A stretch of DNA of 31,029 nucleotides, from the NCBI RefSeq assembly GCF_000485595.1, contig NW_014578744.1:1-31029 (forward strand). Reading direction: 5' to 3'. Shown piece after piece: positions 9,427-18,912 of this stretch (positions within the stretch are counted from its first letter, which is position 1; each line of letters opens with the position of its first letter). Below the pieces are notes generated by a model that was not told the DNA's origin, did not search any database, and worked only from the letters and a program-made list of their open reading frames with translations. The translations under genes and the position numbers were made by a program. This DNA is from Priapulus caudatus. Its lineage: Eukaryota; Priapulida; Priapulimorpha; Priapulimorphida; Priapulidae.

Positions 9427-9690
9427 GCTCCGAGTACGCCGACGTCTCTTGTTCGTGCGCATCGATGCTTCATCAGCTCGTTTCTAAGATTTCGTTCGAT
9501 GTCTTCCGTAAACGTTTTTGTGGCATTTGGTCCACTGTGCCGCGTTCATTGACGATGCTTCCTCCCACGTCTTGTTCACCGTCCTTCCGATGTCGCGAGG
9601 ATCCTCGAAGATTTGGCACCGATGTTAAGTACGGGTATGACAGCGCGGTCGTGTCGAAGGTCTGAGTCCAGCTGCGTGAGAAACATGTGA
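9427..9690 (-). pseudogene. Degraded copy of the M7 SEA C-terminal exon
   Basis: Matches 4720-4972 in sequence, but translation shifts frame repeatedly: fragments such as TFDTTALS remain while the rest is scrambled. Same acceptor region (CTCACGCAG). Confidence 0.85.
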
Positions 9691-10325
9691 AGAATGACTG
9701 CATGGATGATTACGTAAAGACGCGAAAGAAAGTAATATTCCGCGCACTTATGTTATTCGTCTTGACTTAACTCGCAACTACTTAATTTAATTATCATTAT
9801 CCATTTCCGTGTGGGCCAATGGTAGTGATAGTGTTGTGGTATGGTAATGGTTAGATGTTAGTGTAGTGATGTAGTGATTGGTGGTATTTGGTTAGTAATA
9901 TCTGCCTTAGCAGCTTACATTGGCATTGGCATGATCAGGCCATCGCGTATGGCTATGGGTATACTTGTTATTGGTATTAATTTATTAATTATCAGTTATT
10001 TATTGTAGTATTATTATTGTATATCGTATCTTGGGTGTCTCAGTTCGACTCGTTATCTGATATATTTCTTTGCTTGATGTTCAGTAAGTCTTTGGTGTGT
10101 GTGTGCATCTACGTTGTATCACCGTATAATAGAGCTAATGCGAACCAATTGAGCCGACTAATATAAGCCATAAAAACTGTTAACACCAGTGATACGTAAG
10201 TCACGTATAGCTTAATGCAGTGCTATTTGCTGAGAGGGTCTATGTCTCAGAGGTACTGCCGGAACGTACCTGCGGATTACGGTCACGGTTATACCGGAAC
10301 GTACCCTGAGCTACTAATCTAATTG

Positions 10326-10458
10326 GTTAGGGTTTAGGGGTAGGGTTAGGGTGGGCGTTCTTAGGGTATGTTTTAGGAGTAGGGCGTATTGGACTCCCTA
10401 GACTCGTTAGCTTGGAGTAGGCGAGGTTACAGTCCGGCATAATTAGTAGATTACCAGG
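10326..10458 (+). repeat. Degenerate TTAGGG-type tract next to the gap
   Basis: Starts GGTTAGGGTTTAGGGG and continues with irregular TAGGG units, then unique sequence up to the N run. Too short and irregular for a telomere; an interstitial tract, or read error over one. Confidence 0.6.
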
Positions 10459-11029
10459 NNNNNNNNNNNNNNNNNNNNNNNNNNNNNNNNNNNNNNNNNN
10501 NNNNNNNNNNNNNNNNNNNNNNNNNNNNNNNNNNNNNNNNNNNNNNNNNNNNNNNNNNNNNNNNNNNNNNNNNNNNNNNNNNNNNNNNNNNNNNNNNNNN
10601 NNNNNNNNNNNNNNNNNNNNNNNNNNNNNNNNNNNNNNNNNNNNNNNNNNNNNNNNNNNNNNNNNNNNNNNNNNNNNNNNNNNNNNNNNNNNNNNNNNNN
10701 NNNNNNNNNNNNNNNNNNNNNNNNNNNNNNNNNNNNNNNNNNNNNNNNNNNNNNNNNNNNNNNNNNNNNNNNNNNNNNNNNNNNNNNNNNNNNNNNNNNN
10801 NNNNNNNNNNNNNNNNNNNNNNNNNNNNNNNNNNNNNNNNNNNNNNNNNNNNNNNNNNNNNNNNNNNNNNNNNNNNNNNNNNNNNNNNNNNNNNNNNNNN
10901 NNNNNNNNNNNNNNNNNNNNNNNNNNNNNNNNNNNNNNNNNNNNNNNNNNNNNNNNNNNNNNNNNNNNNNNNNNNNNNNNNNNNNNNNNNNNNNNNNNNN
11001 NNNNNNNNNNNNNNNNNNNNNNNNNNNNN
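10459..11029. other. Assembly gap (571 N)
   Basis: Unknown sequence. The gap sits between two segments that both repeat sequence found elsewhere in the window, so neither the order nor the distance across it can be trusted. Confidence 1.
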
Positions 11030-11756
11030 CTCGGTAGTTCCTCCGCTCCGCCTGCCTGTTCTTGGTAGCTTCTACTGCTGCTGCTGCTGTCGCTGCTGCT
11101 GCTGTCAGCTGATCTGTTGCATGCTGCGCGTTGTTGGCGTCTCCCTCGGTAGCTCTCCTCGTAGTCTCCTCTTACGCGGCGTCTCCGTCGTCGTCTCCGT
11201 AGTCTCCTCGTAACCGTATTCCCATGGGGGCCTCTAGCTGCCGTGGAACGAGCCGAACTCTGCGGCGCCTGGACGCAAGGGCGGTTGCATTCGCTCTGGC
11301 TTCTTTGCTTAACCCGCTACTGGTCTTACCTCCGTTTCATCCGTCGTCTCTGCTAGAAAATCGCACGTGTTCCGCCAACGTTTATACTATCGGCACTTAT
11401 ATTTAACTTAACTTATTAATCCGTATGAGCAAGCTTTATAGTTATTAGCCTTAACACTATTTATGTGCTGCATAGTCAAATATTTTGCTTGCATATAATT
11501 CTTCTAACTGCGACTGCCTGCTACTGCTACTGCTACTGCTGCCCTGTTGTTGCTGCTACTGCCCTGCTGCTGCTACGCTCATACTCTACTACTACTACTA
11601 CTACACTACTACTACTACTACTACTACTACTTACTACTACTACTACTACTACTAATATTAAATAATAATAATAAGCTTCATCCATCATAGTAATAAATAA
11701 ATAATAAAAAAACAACAATATATTAATCGACAATAATTATTGTTATTGCTTATTTG
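11030..11756. repeat. Degraded copy of about 60-790 (Q-rich exon and CTA-repeat intron)
   Basis: From the right: the CTA/CTG microsatellite (11505-11700), the intron, an acceptor region at about 11352, then a copy of the Q-rich exon (11030-11351) with many indels; CTGCTG runs survive but the frame is lost. Same error style as 6616-10325. Confidence 0.8.
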
Positions 11757-11850
11757 TACGTTCCGATATATCGAACCGTACCCAGGGTACCCTCCGATAG
11801 TACCCTGGGGGACATAGACCCACTCAGCGCTATTAGGACATGAGCTCCCT
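11757..11850. repeat. Inverted copy of the palindromic repeat
   Basis: GTACGTTCC, CCCAGGGTACC and GGACATAGACCC match the reverse complement of 5500-5585. It abuts the degraded block and lies just 3' of the M7 SEA N-terminal exon. Confidence 0.65.
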
Positions 11851-11873
11851 AGGGGAGATAAGCGCACACTTAC

Positions 11874-12001
11874 CCCGGACTTTGCCAGGTTGGTGAGGTT
11901 GAGGTACTCCTCCGATAACTTGTTCTTGTAGTCGTTCTTGAACCTGAGTGGAATGGCTTCACGGCGAGTGATTCTCAGTGGAATGATGTAAACAAGAGAA
12001 G
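11874..12001 (-). CDS. M7 SEA domain, N-terminal exon
   Basis: A 128-nt exon as in all seven cassettes, acceptor TCCCTGCAG, donor GGG|GTAAGT, phase 1 in and 0 out. Reads SLVYIIPLRITRREAIPLRF then LSEEYLNLTNLAKSG. In other cassettes this is Y-V-x-L-L-R-x-V-R-R-D-x-x-P-I; the central Pro (IIPLRI) is unusual, as it breaks the first SEA strand. The rest of the domain is at 4720-4972. NLT is a possible glycosylation site. Joins 12379-12572 upstream. Confidence 0.88.
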
Positions 12002-12378
12002 CTGCAGGGAGACAAATTACGTTTAATTAACAACTTCAGTCTCGGTAGGTAAGAGACGTTGAGTAACATTCCAGTGATGAGTAAATGCTAAGGTGGATGT
12101 TGACATTTATATCAAACCTGATATATAAAACTACATAATATCGTCATATTAATGTTGATCTACAAAAACGAACCAGCATGAAAAAGAATGAACCCAAAAC
12201 ATAAAACTATTCACCATTAAAGCTCTGATCCATTCCCTCCCCCCCACACCTCCTCTTATTCTGCTGATGTTCATGTTACTATTCTTTACTGTTTATTACT
12301 CATACGACGACGACGATGACGACCAGTACTACTATAATAGCTCCATCCATGGTCTATTCATGATAATAAATTACTTAC

Positions 12379-12572
12379 ACACGCATGCCTCACTGGCGTC
12401 TTTGCGGGAGTAGCCAGCTCTGCAGACGCAGTAGCGGTCGAGGCTGCCGACGGTGCCGCAAACCTCGCTCTTGAACTTGTCGCAGTCGAGTATGGACCCG
12501 CAGGCAGGTCCGATAGGCTCGTTCTTAATATCAGCCTTCTCACAGTTCCTGCCTCGCCAGCCCGTTATGCAC
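12379..12572 (-). CDS. M6 EGF 3' half plus EGF-like unit
   Basis: A 194-nt exon, phase 2 in and 1 out, acceptor TTGCTGCAG, donor GTGT|GTAAGT. Opens CITGWRGRNCEK, giving Cys5-Cys6 of the EGF begun at 13013-13085, then a compact unit with six cysteines (ACGSILDC, KSEVCG, YCVCRAGYSRK, EACV). The usual NNE before its third Cys is KSE here. Leads in phase into the M7 SEA exon at 12001. Confidence 0.87.
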
Positions 12573-13012
12573 CTGCAGCAAGATCAACCGCGATGTCAAC
12601 ACCGGGATGTGACACCTGGAAACTTGACAATGCTGCTCATAGGTGGCGGCGCTGCTCGGACTCATCCCTTTGTTTCGTGAGGGTGATAGTAGCTTTTAGA
12701 TGTTTAAAAGTTTGATGGGGGATCTCAGGTTAATATATTACGAGAGTCAACATCGTAACTGTAATGATGGGTTAAATAATGCGCTTGGCCTTGCGTTGCT
12801 ATGGCTATACGCGATTTGAACGGAAATGCACAACCACCATAACGATATCCATACTCTAGGTATAATGTATATGATTTATAATAATGTTTATAGGTATGCT
12901 CTAGCGTGACAAAGCTCTACGTGCATTATACGTCGTAGGCCTCCCGCCACGTAGTAGTGAGAGTAGGGTAAAGGTAATTTGTGGCTAGATACGCTCGTGC
13001 TCTCAAACCTAC
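12573..13012. other. Intron, no feature seen
   Basis: A 440-nt intron inside the M6 EGF domain; mixed AT-rich sequence without repeats or additional exons. Confidence 0.6.
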
Positions 13013-13085
13013 CGGCAGACTGGGTTTGATTTGGCGTCGAACAAGCACGTGCCTCTGTCATTGCAGTACTGTTCCGATGAGCAGT
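13013..13085 (-). CDS. M6 EGF, 5' half exon
   Basis: A 73-nt exon (one codon longer than the others), acceptor GTTTACAG, donor TGCCG|GTAGGT. Reads CSSEQYCNDRGTCLFD then AKSNPVCR: Cys1-Cys4 of an EGF domain completed by 12379-12572. Confidence 0.85.
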
Positions 13086-13273
13086 CTGTAAACACAGCGT
13101 AAGGGTAGACACGGTCTCAATCCACGTATTTCACATCATAATTTGTATCATACTTTATTCTATTATGTATAGTAGTAAACTCCGTTAACGCTACCCACAC
13201 CCAGCGTGCGCCAACGAAAATCTTTTGGCTACGATATCACGATCGAGAGAAGGCGCAAGTGAAGGCAACTTAC

Positions 13274-13426
13274 GACGACAGTCCCTTCCAACCGGCAGCT
13301 TGTCGTTAACTGTCTTCATGTCGAAGAACTCTGGCAGGCATTTGCACGTATACGTTCCCGGCTGGTTCTCACAGAGGGCGCTGTGGTGGCAGTCGTTGAG
13401 CGATGGGTGCGCGCATTCGTTGAAGT
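13274..13426 (-). CDS. M6 calcium-binding EGF exon
   Basis: A 153-nt exon, phase 1-1, acceptor CTCATAG, donor CGTC|GTAAGT. Starts DFNECAHPSLNDCHHSALC and has CENQPGTYTC (hydroxylation/calcium pattern), ending in GRDCR. All six cysteines present. Follows the M6 SEA exon at 13834-14089. Confidence 0.9.
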
Positions 13427-13599
13427 CTATGAGAAGCACGAGAAGAGAACGGGTCAGTGTTACAGCATTTACAACGCGTCAGTTACAATGCAGTATTTCT
13501 CAGCGCTATATATAACATATTTATTGTGATTGTCGCTCGCCATCCTCGTGAGGCAAACATTTACTATTCTAATATGTACTGCTTCTAGTGCGTAGTATG

Positions 13600-13706
13600 G
13601 ATCTCGCGCGTGCGTGTGCGTGCGCGTGCGTGTGCGCATGGTGTGTTGGTTTGCGAATGTGTGTGTGTGCGTGTGCGTGTGCGTGTATGTATGCGTGCGT
13701 GTGCGT

Positions 13707-13771
<65 letters not shown>

Positions 13772-13825
13772 CGCGCGTGTGTGCGCGTGCATGTGCGTGT
13801 GTGTGTCTCTCTATGTGTGTATGCA
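13600..13825 (+). repeat. TG microsatellite (CA on the gene strand)
   Basis: Long (TG)n with GCG interruptions, purest at about 13710-13770. It sits in the intron between the SEA C-terminal exon and EGF-Ca exon, ending only some 10 bp from the SEA exon's donor. The Cys/Val and His/Thr frames across it are artefacts. Confidence 0.95.
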
Positions 13826-13833
13826 GCCCTTAC

Positions 13834-14089
13834 CGTTCGATAGAGCAAAGTTGACACCATCCACGTACAGGTCCGTGCCGCCCACGCTGTTGTCGGTCTT
13901 CTCTATAGACTCGCCCAGATACTTGGCGATATCGGTCACCCTTCCCCTGAAGTCCACGCCGACACCAACAGTGACGTTGAAGACGATGCCCTCGCTGCCG
14001 TAGCCAATGTCCAGCGGGCTTCCTATGCCCGTAATGTGAGCGCCGATGTACTGCGGGGCCAGTTCGGTGTTGTTGTAGGCGACGTTGAT
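13834..14089 (-). CDS. M6 SEA domain, C-terminal exon
   Basis: A 256-nt exon, acceptor CTTATAG, donor AACG|GTAAGG, phase 0 in and 1 out. Reads [31 protein letters not shown] and [20 protein letters not shown] follows the central strand as in most copies, but the later TNYS sequon is replaced by DNSV, which is not a sequon. No Gly-Ser cleavage site: G-I-V instead of G-S-V-V. Confidence 0.9.
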
Positions 14090-14579
14090 CTATAAGAATA
14101 GAAGAAGCACTTCTATAGAATCGCCTCGCACTGCAACATTCTATCTATAACCTGCTCTCTGTTTGGTAAAATATCTGACGATGGTAGGTAGGTAGGTATA
14201 GGTAAATGAGTAGGTAGGTAGCTAGGTAAGTAGGTGGGTAGGTGGGTAGGTGGTTAGGTAGGTGGGTAGAGAGGGAGAGAGGAAGCTAGATAGATAAATT
14301 GAATAAAGGTAATAGTAACTGAAGGCACAGGACGTATATGACAGCTTTATGATAAGTAAGTTAGGTTCAAAAGTTCAGAATTTTGGAAACGATTTCGAGC
14401 CTCCTCGCTCAAGCGTAACTGGTTTCAATTCCCAATCCACGTTTTCCTCTTTACTTTATTATGCGTTGCGACGTTTGAATCAGTATATGTAATGATTAGA
14501 TATGTAATTGATACATTCTAAACGTGGACGGGAATTGATCACAACGGGAATGGCAGTTATCAGGTCGTTGTAAACTTAC
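14090..14579. repeat. Intron with GGTA tetranucleotide repeat
   Basis: About 14183-14271 is a (GGTA/GGTG)n microsatellite; the rest of the M6 SEA intron is unremarkable. Confidence 0.85.
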
Positions 14580-14707
14580 GCCGCGCTCTGCTATCGTTGT
14601 CATGACGACGTAGTCAGCAGAGTTCCTCGTGCGATATGCGGGGATGTAGTGGATGGGTATGACGTCACGACGTATGACCCTCAACAGTAGTACGTAGAGC
14701 TGAGCTC
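14580..14707 (-). CDS. M6 SEA domain, N-terminal exon
   Basis: 128 nt, acceptor CTCTCCAG, donor GGC|GTAAGT. Reads AQLYVLLLRVIRRDVIPIHY, then IPAYRTRNSADYVVMT and IAERG. The Y-V-L-L-L-R-V-I-R-R-D-V-x-P-I block is the cassette's most constant peptide. Continues at 14089. Confidence 0.88.
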
Positions 14708-15124
14708 CTGGAGAGCGATGCACAGTTTATACAATACAATACGATACAATGCACAGCAATGCGATGTAATACTTATACTGTTACTGTTACTTATCTTATA
14801 CTTATACTTATACTATATTACTGCTGTTCGCTACTGCTACTTATGTTAGTTCGCGCTCTCTCTATCTGTACAGCGTATACTTCTTCCTATTATCCTCATA
14901 TACTCATCTAGTTATCATAATGCTATAATCATCTCTCTACTTCTCTATTATTATATATATAGCTAAAGAGATCTTATGCGGTGCGCGCACTCACACGCGC
15001 AACCTGCAGCCCACGACTTGCAACGCACACGCCACACGCACGCAGCGCACACGCCACACATCGACACGCCACGCCACACACTATTGCCCGCTACACCCGT
15101 AACCACTACTCAGATGGTGCTGAC
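14708..15124. repeat. Intron with simple repeats
   Basis: Degenerate ATACAAT/CTTATA pentamer-hexamer tracts at 14728-14815 and an ACACGCCAC-rich stretch at 14985-15085. Nothing else seen. Confidence 0.65.
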
Positions 15125-15395
15125 CTTCGTTTTGCCAGGCGCACGCTTCGTGGTCCCGGAGCGCTCCTGAAGTATCCAGGCTTGCAGGCGCAGTGTTGCG
15201 AACCCTCCTCGGCGCGGCACACCTCGTTATTGCTGCGACTGCACTCGCTGTCGCGGCTGCAGAGCACGACACCGGCCGGCCGAATGCTCGCTGTCACACA
15301 GCGCTCTCCCCGCCAGCCAGCCAGACAGCGACACACCTGTACGTTGTTCTCCACCCTGCACAAGCCGTGGTTGTGGCAGAACGCTGGCGTACATT
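15125..15395 (-). CDS. M5 second EGF plus EGF-like unit, fused exon
   Basis: Acceptor CTCCGCAG, phase 1 in. One uninterrupted exon carries a whole EGF (ECTPAFCHNHGLCR, VCRCLAGWRGERC) and an EGF-like unit (CSRDSEC, SNNEVC, HCACKPGYFRSAPGP). Elsewhere an intron separates Cys4 from Cys5; here it is absent. The exon's end is uncertain: the only donor-like site (AAG|GTCAGC) gives phase 2, while the next SEA exon needs phase 1, and the last Cys is out of frame. A one-base error near 15135-15155 would explain both. Confidence 0.75.
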
Positions 15396-15744
15396 CTGCG
15401 GAGTAAGATGGTGCGTGATCATCTAACGTGAAATGGTTACAGATATCTATTCTGCGTTCATGCTGGGCATGTTATGTTCGTGTGTAGCGCGCATGTTATC
15501 GAAATTTACGAGTTTATAGATGCTGAAACGTAATGCGAGATGTAATATAGTGGAATTAATGCATGTAAATATCATCTCTGACTACTGTTAATATCAACAG
15601 CCTACTTATGTGTGTAGCAAACGTTACATTTACAATGCTTTTCCCGATTCACCAGTCGATTCTCTACGTTAAATCTGATGCTTTCCCGCAGATGGAGCGG
15701 AAGATCTTCAAACACCTATGTTGAACAGCGGTTTGTAGGCCTAC
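15396..15744. other. Intron, no feature seen
   Basis: About 350 nt between two EGF-containing exons of M5; no repeat or exon recognised. Confidence 0.55.
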
Positions 15745-15861
15745 CTGTCGGGCTGATGTCGCAGTGCTCTCCCTCCCAAAGTCCTGTGCATTCGCATGAC
15801 GGTCTCATCTGAGCGTCGAGTACACACTCGCCGTTGCCGCTGCAGAAGCTGCGGGGACAGC
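15745..15861 (-). CDS. M5 first EGF, complete in one exon
   Basis: A 117-nt exon, phase 1-1, acceptor TTTTCGCAG, donor ACAG|GTAGGC. Reads GCPRSFCSGNGECVLD, then CECTGLWEGEHC and ISPT: all six EGF cysteines in one exon, unlike the split EGFs of other cassettes. Its CTGLWEGEHC half is the best match to the damaged EGF half at 3132. The upstream SEA exon (17710-17823) ends in phase 1 and joins it directly, so M5 may lack the EGF-Ca domain. Confidence 0.87.
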
Positions 15862-16032
15862 CTGCGAAAAGAAGCCAGAACATGTGAGAATGCAAGATGC
15901 GAACACACAACGCGCAGAGATTATACGCGAAGATTGTTGCTATTAAATACGTAGTCAATAAGTAATTCGCAGATAAATATATAAATGGAAGGATAGACAG
16001 ACGGACGGATGAACAGACAGACAGACACAAGC

Positions 16033-16044
16033 ATGCACACACAC

Positions 16045-16096
<52 letters not shown>

Positions 16097-16116
16097 GCAC
16101 ATACACACACACACAT
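16033..16116 (+). repeat. CA microsatellite at the edge of a duplicated block
   Basis: (AC)n, nearly pure at 16050-16092. It ends where the noisy copy of 19983-21415 begins. Confidence 0.95.
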
Positions 16117-16192
16117 AACTTTTAACACGACTGACTATGCGGTGACTGGCAGCGTGAATTCACGGCGCTCTCGCTAGAGGCGCTGTACTTAC

Positions 16193-16337
16193 AGACGCAC
16201 TGCTGCGCGCGGCGACAGCAGGGGTCAGGTCGATGTACCCGGCTTGCACGTGCAGCGCGGAAGGTGCCTGGCAGGTTGCGACACACGCCGCATCCTCGTG
16301 ACAGTCATGAGCAGCGGGTCGGAACACACGTCCACGT
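16193..16337 (-). pseudogene. Frame-broken copy of the M4 EGF-Ca exon
   Basis: 145 nt against 141 in 20062-20202; insertions in the CGCGCGG and GCGCGG runs and a lost T shift the frame. If real it would be M5's only EGF-Ca. Confidence 0.8.
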
Positions 16338-16833
16338 CTGTGTCAGCGGCAGAGATAATCGTATTAATAATATAACTATATAAATTATAATAAATTATAA
16401 ATAGCATAGTTATTACATCGCCACGACAAAGCCCGAATATCTCATTCGAAAATCGGAGTTGCAATCTCGAATGCGAGTTTCAGATTTTGAGCATTACTAT
16501 CGGATGAAATCCGCATTCCAAGTCGTCAGCCAAGGATGGAAAGTAATACATAATCATATTCGTCACAGCAGCTCTTTATTTAACAACTAAACGTTATATA
16601 TAGCATACAGCGAATGAAAATAATTGGACAACAAAAGTGTTGTGTTGGTTTAAGGCAGGACGTGCTTTCCGACGCTGCTTCCGACAAACTTATTAGACTT
16701 ATGATAGTACTGAATATTCACGATATTTCCGCTACCGGCCTCTTGTATATTAGGCGTGATTCTGCACGTGTCACGGGCACATATTATAAATTAATTAAGT
16801 TATTATAAACTTATTAACATTAAGTAACCGCAC

Positions 16834-17089
16834 CCGATAGTTGAGCGTGAAGTTGAGTCTGTCGACGTACAGGTCCGTGCACCGAGGCTGTAGTTTGCGC
16901 TGACTATCGGCCTGCCACAGATGCTGCGTGACGTCGATGACAGAACCGCGGGAAGTTTGCGTGGAACTGGACGTCGGCCGGAAACACGACGACCGCCCAG
17001 AAGCACCGACGGTGCTGGTGACTGATGTCCAGGACGCGCGAAACCGATAAACGAATCGTAATCTGGTCCGAGTCGAGAGCACGATCACA
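16834..17089 (-). pseudogene. Frame-broken copy of the M4 SEA C-terminal exon
   Basis: Matches 20701-20956; fragments FTLNYR, ARTCTSTDS and FRASWTSV appear in different frames owing to indels. Confidence 0.8.
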
Positions 17090-17328
17090 CTGTTGTGCGA
17101 TGGTAACGTAAGGAATAGTTATAGTTACGTAGGTGTATATGTAATGTATATATACATACTAGTATATTATATATACGTATATATACATACGTATATGTAT
17201 ATGTATAGTAGATAGTAAGAAATGTATTATTGTTTAGACGAGAATAGTTACAAATAGTCGTGAAGATGCTGGCGGCATCTAATGGCTGACGCCGGTCACC
17301 CGCACAGTCACAGGAGACGTAGACTTAC

Positions 17329-17456
17329 CCCCGGTCTGGGCGGTAGTCGTGAGATTGTAGTAGTCGTAGGACAACGGGTTCCTGTACTCCTGCGGAACTC
17401 TAGCGTATGACGTCACGTCGGACGAGACCTCAGAAGTATGGTGTAGATGAGAGACG
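17329..17456 (-). pseudogene. Frame-broken copy of the M4 SEA N-terminal exon
   Basis: Same 128-nt length as 21202-21329 through compensating indels, but the middle is out of frame. Confidence 0.8.
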
Positions 17457-17709
17457 CTGAAGTATAGAGGCCGCAGCTGCGGTCAGCATCGTCACAGATA
17501 CAATCACGCACGGGCACAGCCTGCGCGCACATAACACACACACACGTGCGCGCACGCGCATGCATACACACACACGCACGCACGCATGCATGCACTCGCA
17601 CACATATCATATCTACTCACTCCTATCGCCTTTACTATCATTAAGCATACGTGTTTTATGAAGTACACGCCGAGTGATAGCAAAACATTTATTTTCATTA
17701 AGCATTTAC

Positions 17710-17823
17710 CGGTATATGGCAAAGTGAAGTCAAGTCGGTTGACATAGAGCTCTGTGCCTCCGACGCTGTAGTTTGTGTTGACGATAGACTGCCTCAGGGT
17801 GCTCACAAGCTGCGATGGATCGA
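17710..17823 (-). CDS. M5 SEA domain, third exon
   Basis: A 114-nt exon, acceptor TTTCTAG, donor ACCG|GTAAAT, phase 1-1. Reads VDPSQLVSTLRQSIVNTNYS then VGGTELYVNRLDFTLPYTG, the last helix and strand of the SEA fold with the conserved NYS sequon. Elsewhere (M2-M4, M6, M7) this is fused to the preceding exon. Confidence 0.87.
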
Positions 17824-18065
17824 CTAGAAATACATAAATTGTACATGCATTATATGTATAATTGCATTATATATTATATTGTACGCATAATATGTAAACA
17901 TTGAGCATGCTTTGCACATCTATGCCCACAGGCTGCGTTACAACGGTGAAAATCAGCAAACTGCAACTATCACGTAATACCACGATATAAACTACGTTGA
18001 TTTCGAGACTATAGAACTCTATAGATCAATTCACGAGATGAGTAAACAATTAGAAGAAGTCTCAC

Positions 18066-18213
18066 CCTTGTAGTTTCTGTCGACACCAAACAGTACCCTG
18101 AATACGATGCCGTCTCGCGGGTCTGCGTCTATGATCTCAGGGCTGGCGATGTTCAGGGTTTCGGCTCCGATATAGACAGAAGCAAGGTTGCTGGTGTCGT
18201 ACGCGCTGTTCAC
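18066..18213 (-). CDS. M5 SEA domain, second exon
   Basis: A 148-nt exon, acceptor CACGTAAAG, donor AAGG|GTGAGA, phase 0 in and 1 out. Reads VNSAYDTSNLASVYIGAETL and DGIVFRVLFGVDRNYKG. No sequon after the central strand and D-G-I-V where cleavable SEA domains have G-S-V-V. Confidence 0.87.
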
Positions 18214-18239
18214 CTTTACGTGATTCATAATAAAAAAAA

Positions 18240-18470
18240 CGAAATTAGGTTTTGTGCTAAGTGATGGTCTATTATGCTGACCTCAGTGATATCTATCTAA
18301 TAATTGTAATATATTAATTCATAATTAGCTGATATAACTTATTTAAAAATAAATAAATAAATTTAAATTTTTTAATAATTATTATTATATAAAATCATTA
18401 ATTGGGTTAAATAATTGTTATATAAATAAATATAAATAAATGAGCATCTAATTTATGAGGACTCTACTCA
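18240..18470. other. AT-rich intron
   Basis: Intron between the first and second M5 SEA exons, with AATAAATAAA/TTAATAATTATTA runs; no other feature. Confidence 0.6.
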
Positions 18471-18471
18471 C

Positions 18472-18599
18472 CCCTGCGGTAGCCAGGTTTGCTAGCTCGA
18501 TGGACTGCGGGGAGAGAGGGTTGGAGTGCACGGGCAGGTAGGTTATCGGCGTCTGATCCCGCCTCACCACCATCAGTAGCAGCACGTACAGCTGGGCCG
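18472..18599 (-). CDS. M5 SEA domain, first exon
   Basis: 128 nt, acceptor CATTTCAG, donor GGG|GTGAGT, phase 1 in and 0 out. Reads AQLYVLLLMVVRRDQTPITY then LPVHSNPLSPQSIELA and NLATAG. Continues at 18213. Confidence 0.9.
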
Positions 18600-18664
18600 C
18601 TGAAATGTTCAATTATTATTATAAATTACAATAATAATACATAATATTATTTATGTATGCAATA

Positions 18665-18912
18665 TTAATTAATTATTTTTAATTAAAATATTATTTTAAC
18701 AAAATAACTTTTAATAAAAATTAATTAATTAATTATTTTTAATTAAAATATTATTTTAACAAAATAACTTTTAATAAAAATTAATTAATTAATTATTTTT
18801 AATTAAAATATTATTTTAACAAAATAACTTTTAATAAAAATTAATTAATTAATTATTTTTAATTAAAATATTATTTTAACAAAATAACTTTTAATAAAAA
18901 TTAATTAATTAA
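18665..18912. repeat. Perfect 60-bp AT-rich tandem repeat, about 4 copies
   Basis: The 60-bp unit (core TTATTTTAACAAAATAACTT) is repeated without a single difference at 18721, 18781 and 18841, with a near-complete copy before and a partial one after. It is almost pure A+T with inverted-repeat character. It lies in the intron between the M4 EGF-like exon and the M5 SEA exon. Confidence 0.97.

Larger units (their letters stand above)
6616..10325. repeat. Degraded copy of about 1850-5590
   Basis: Collinear with the segment 1850-5590 over about 3.7 kb: GC island (6765-6880), candidate tail exon (7278-7420), membrane exon (7606-7754), AT microsatellite (8000-8170), EGF half (8178-8249), EGF-Ca (8545-8724), 46-bp minisatellite (8880-9130), SEA exon (about 9427-9690) and the palindromic repeat (10225-10320). 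Differences are mostly one-base insertions and deletions, spread evenly over exons and introns, so every long exon is frame-broken. That pattern suits uncorrected long-read sequence better than an ageing duplicate. Some differences are larger: about 60 bp at 2620-2690 is absent here. Confidence 0.85.
16117..17540. repeat. Noisy copy of 19983-21415 (M4 SEA and EGF-Ca exons)
   Basis: Collinear over about 1.4 kb, from TACACGACTGACTATGCGGTGACT-like sequence to the CA repeat. Nearly all differences are one-base indels plus a few substitutions, in exons and introns alike; over the SEA N-terminal exon I count about four differences in 165 nt. Both ends lie at CA repeats. Most easily explained as an assembly or read-patching artefact; a very recent duplication is the alternative. 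Confidence 0.85.

Noticed and set aside
10326-10458. A real telomere end
   Set aside because: Units are irregular, short, and flanked by gene sequence on both sides.
13585-13860. His/Thr and Cys/Val repeat proteins over TG/CA arrays (also 16000, 21180-21720, 23018-23460, 30382-30892)
   Set aside because: Dinucleotide repeats are open in several frames by nature; overlapping frames on both strands exist at each site.
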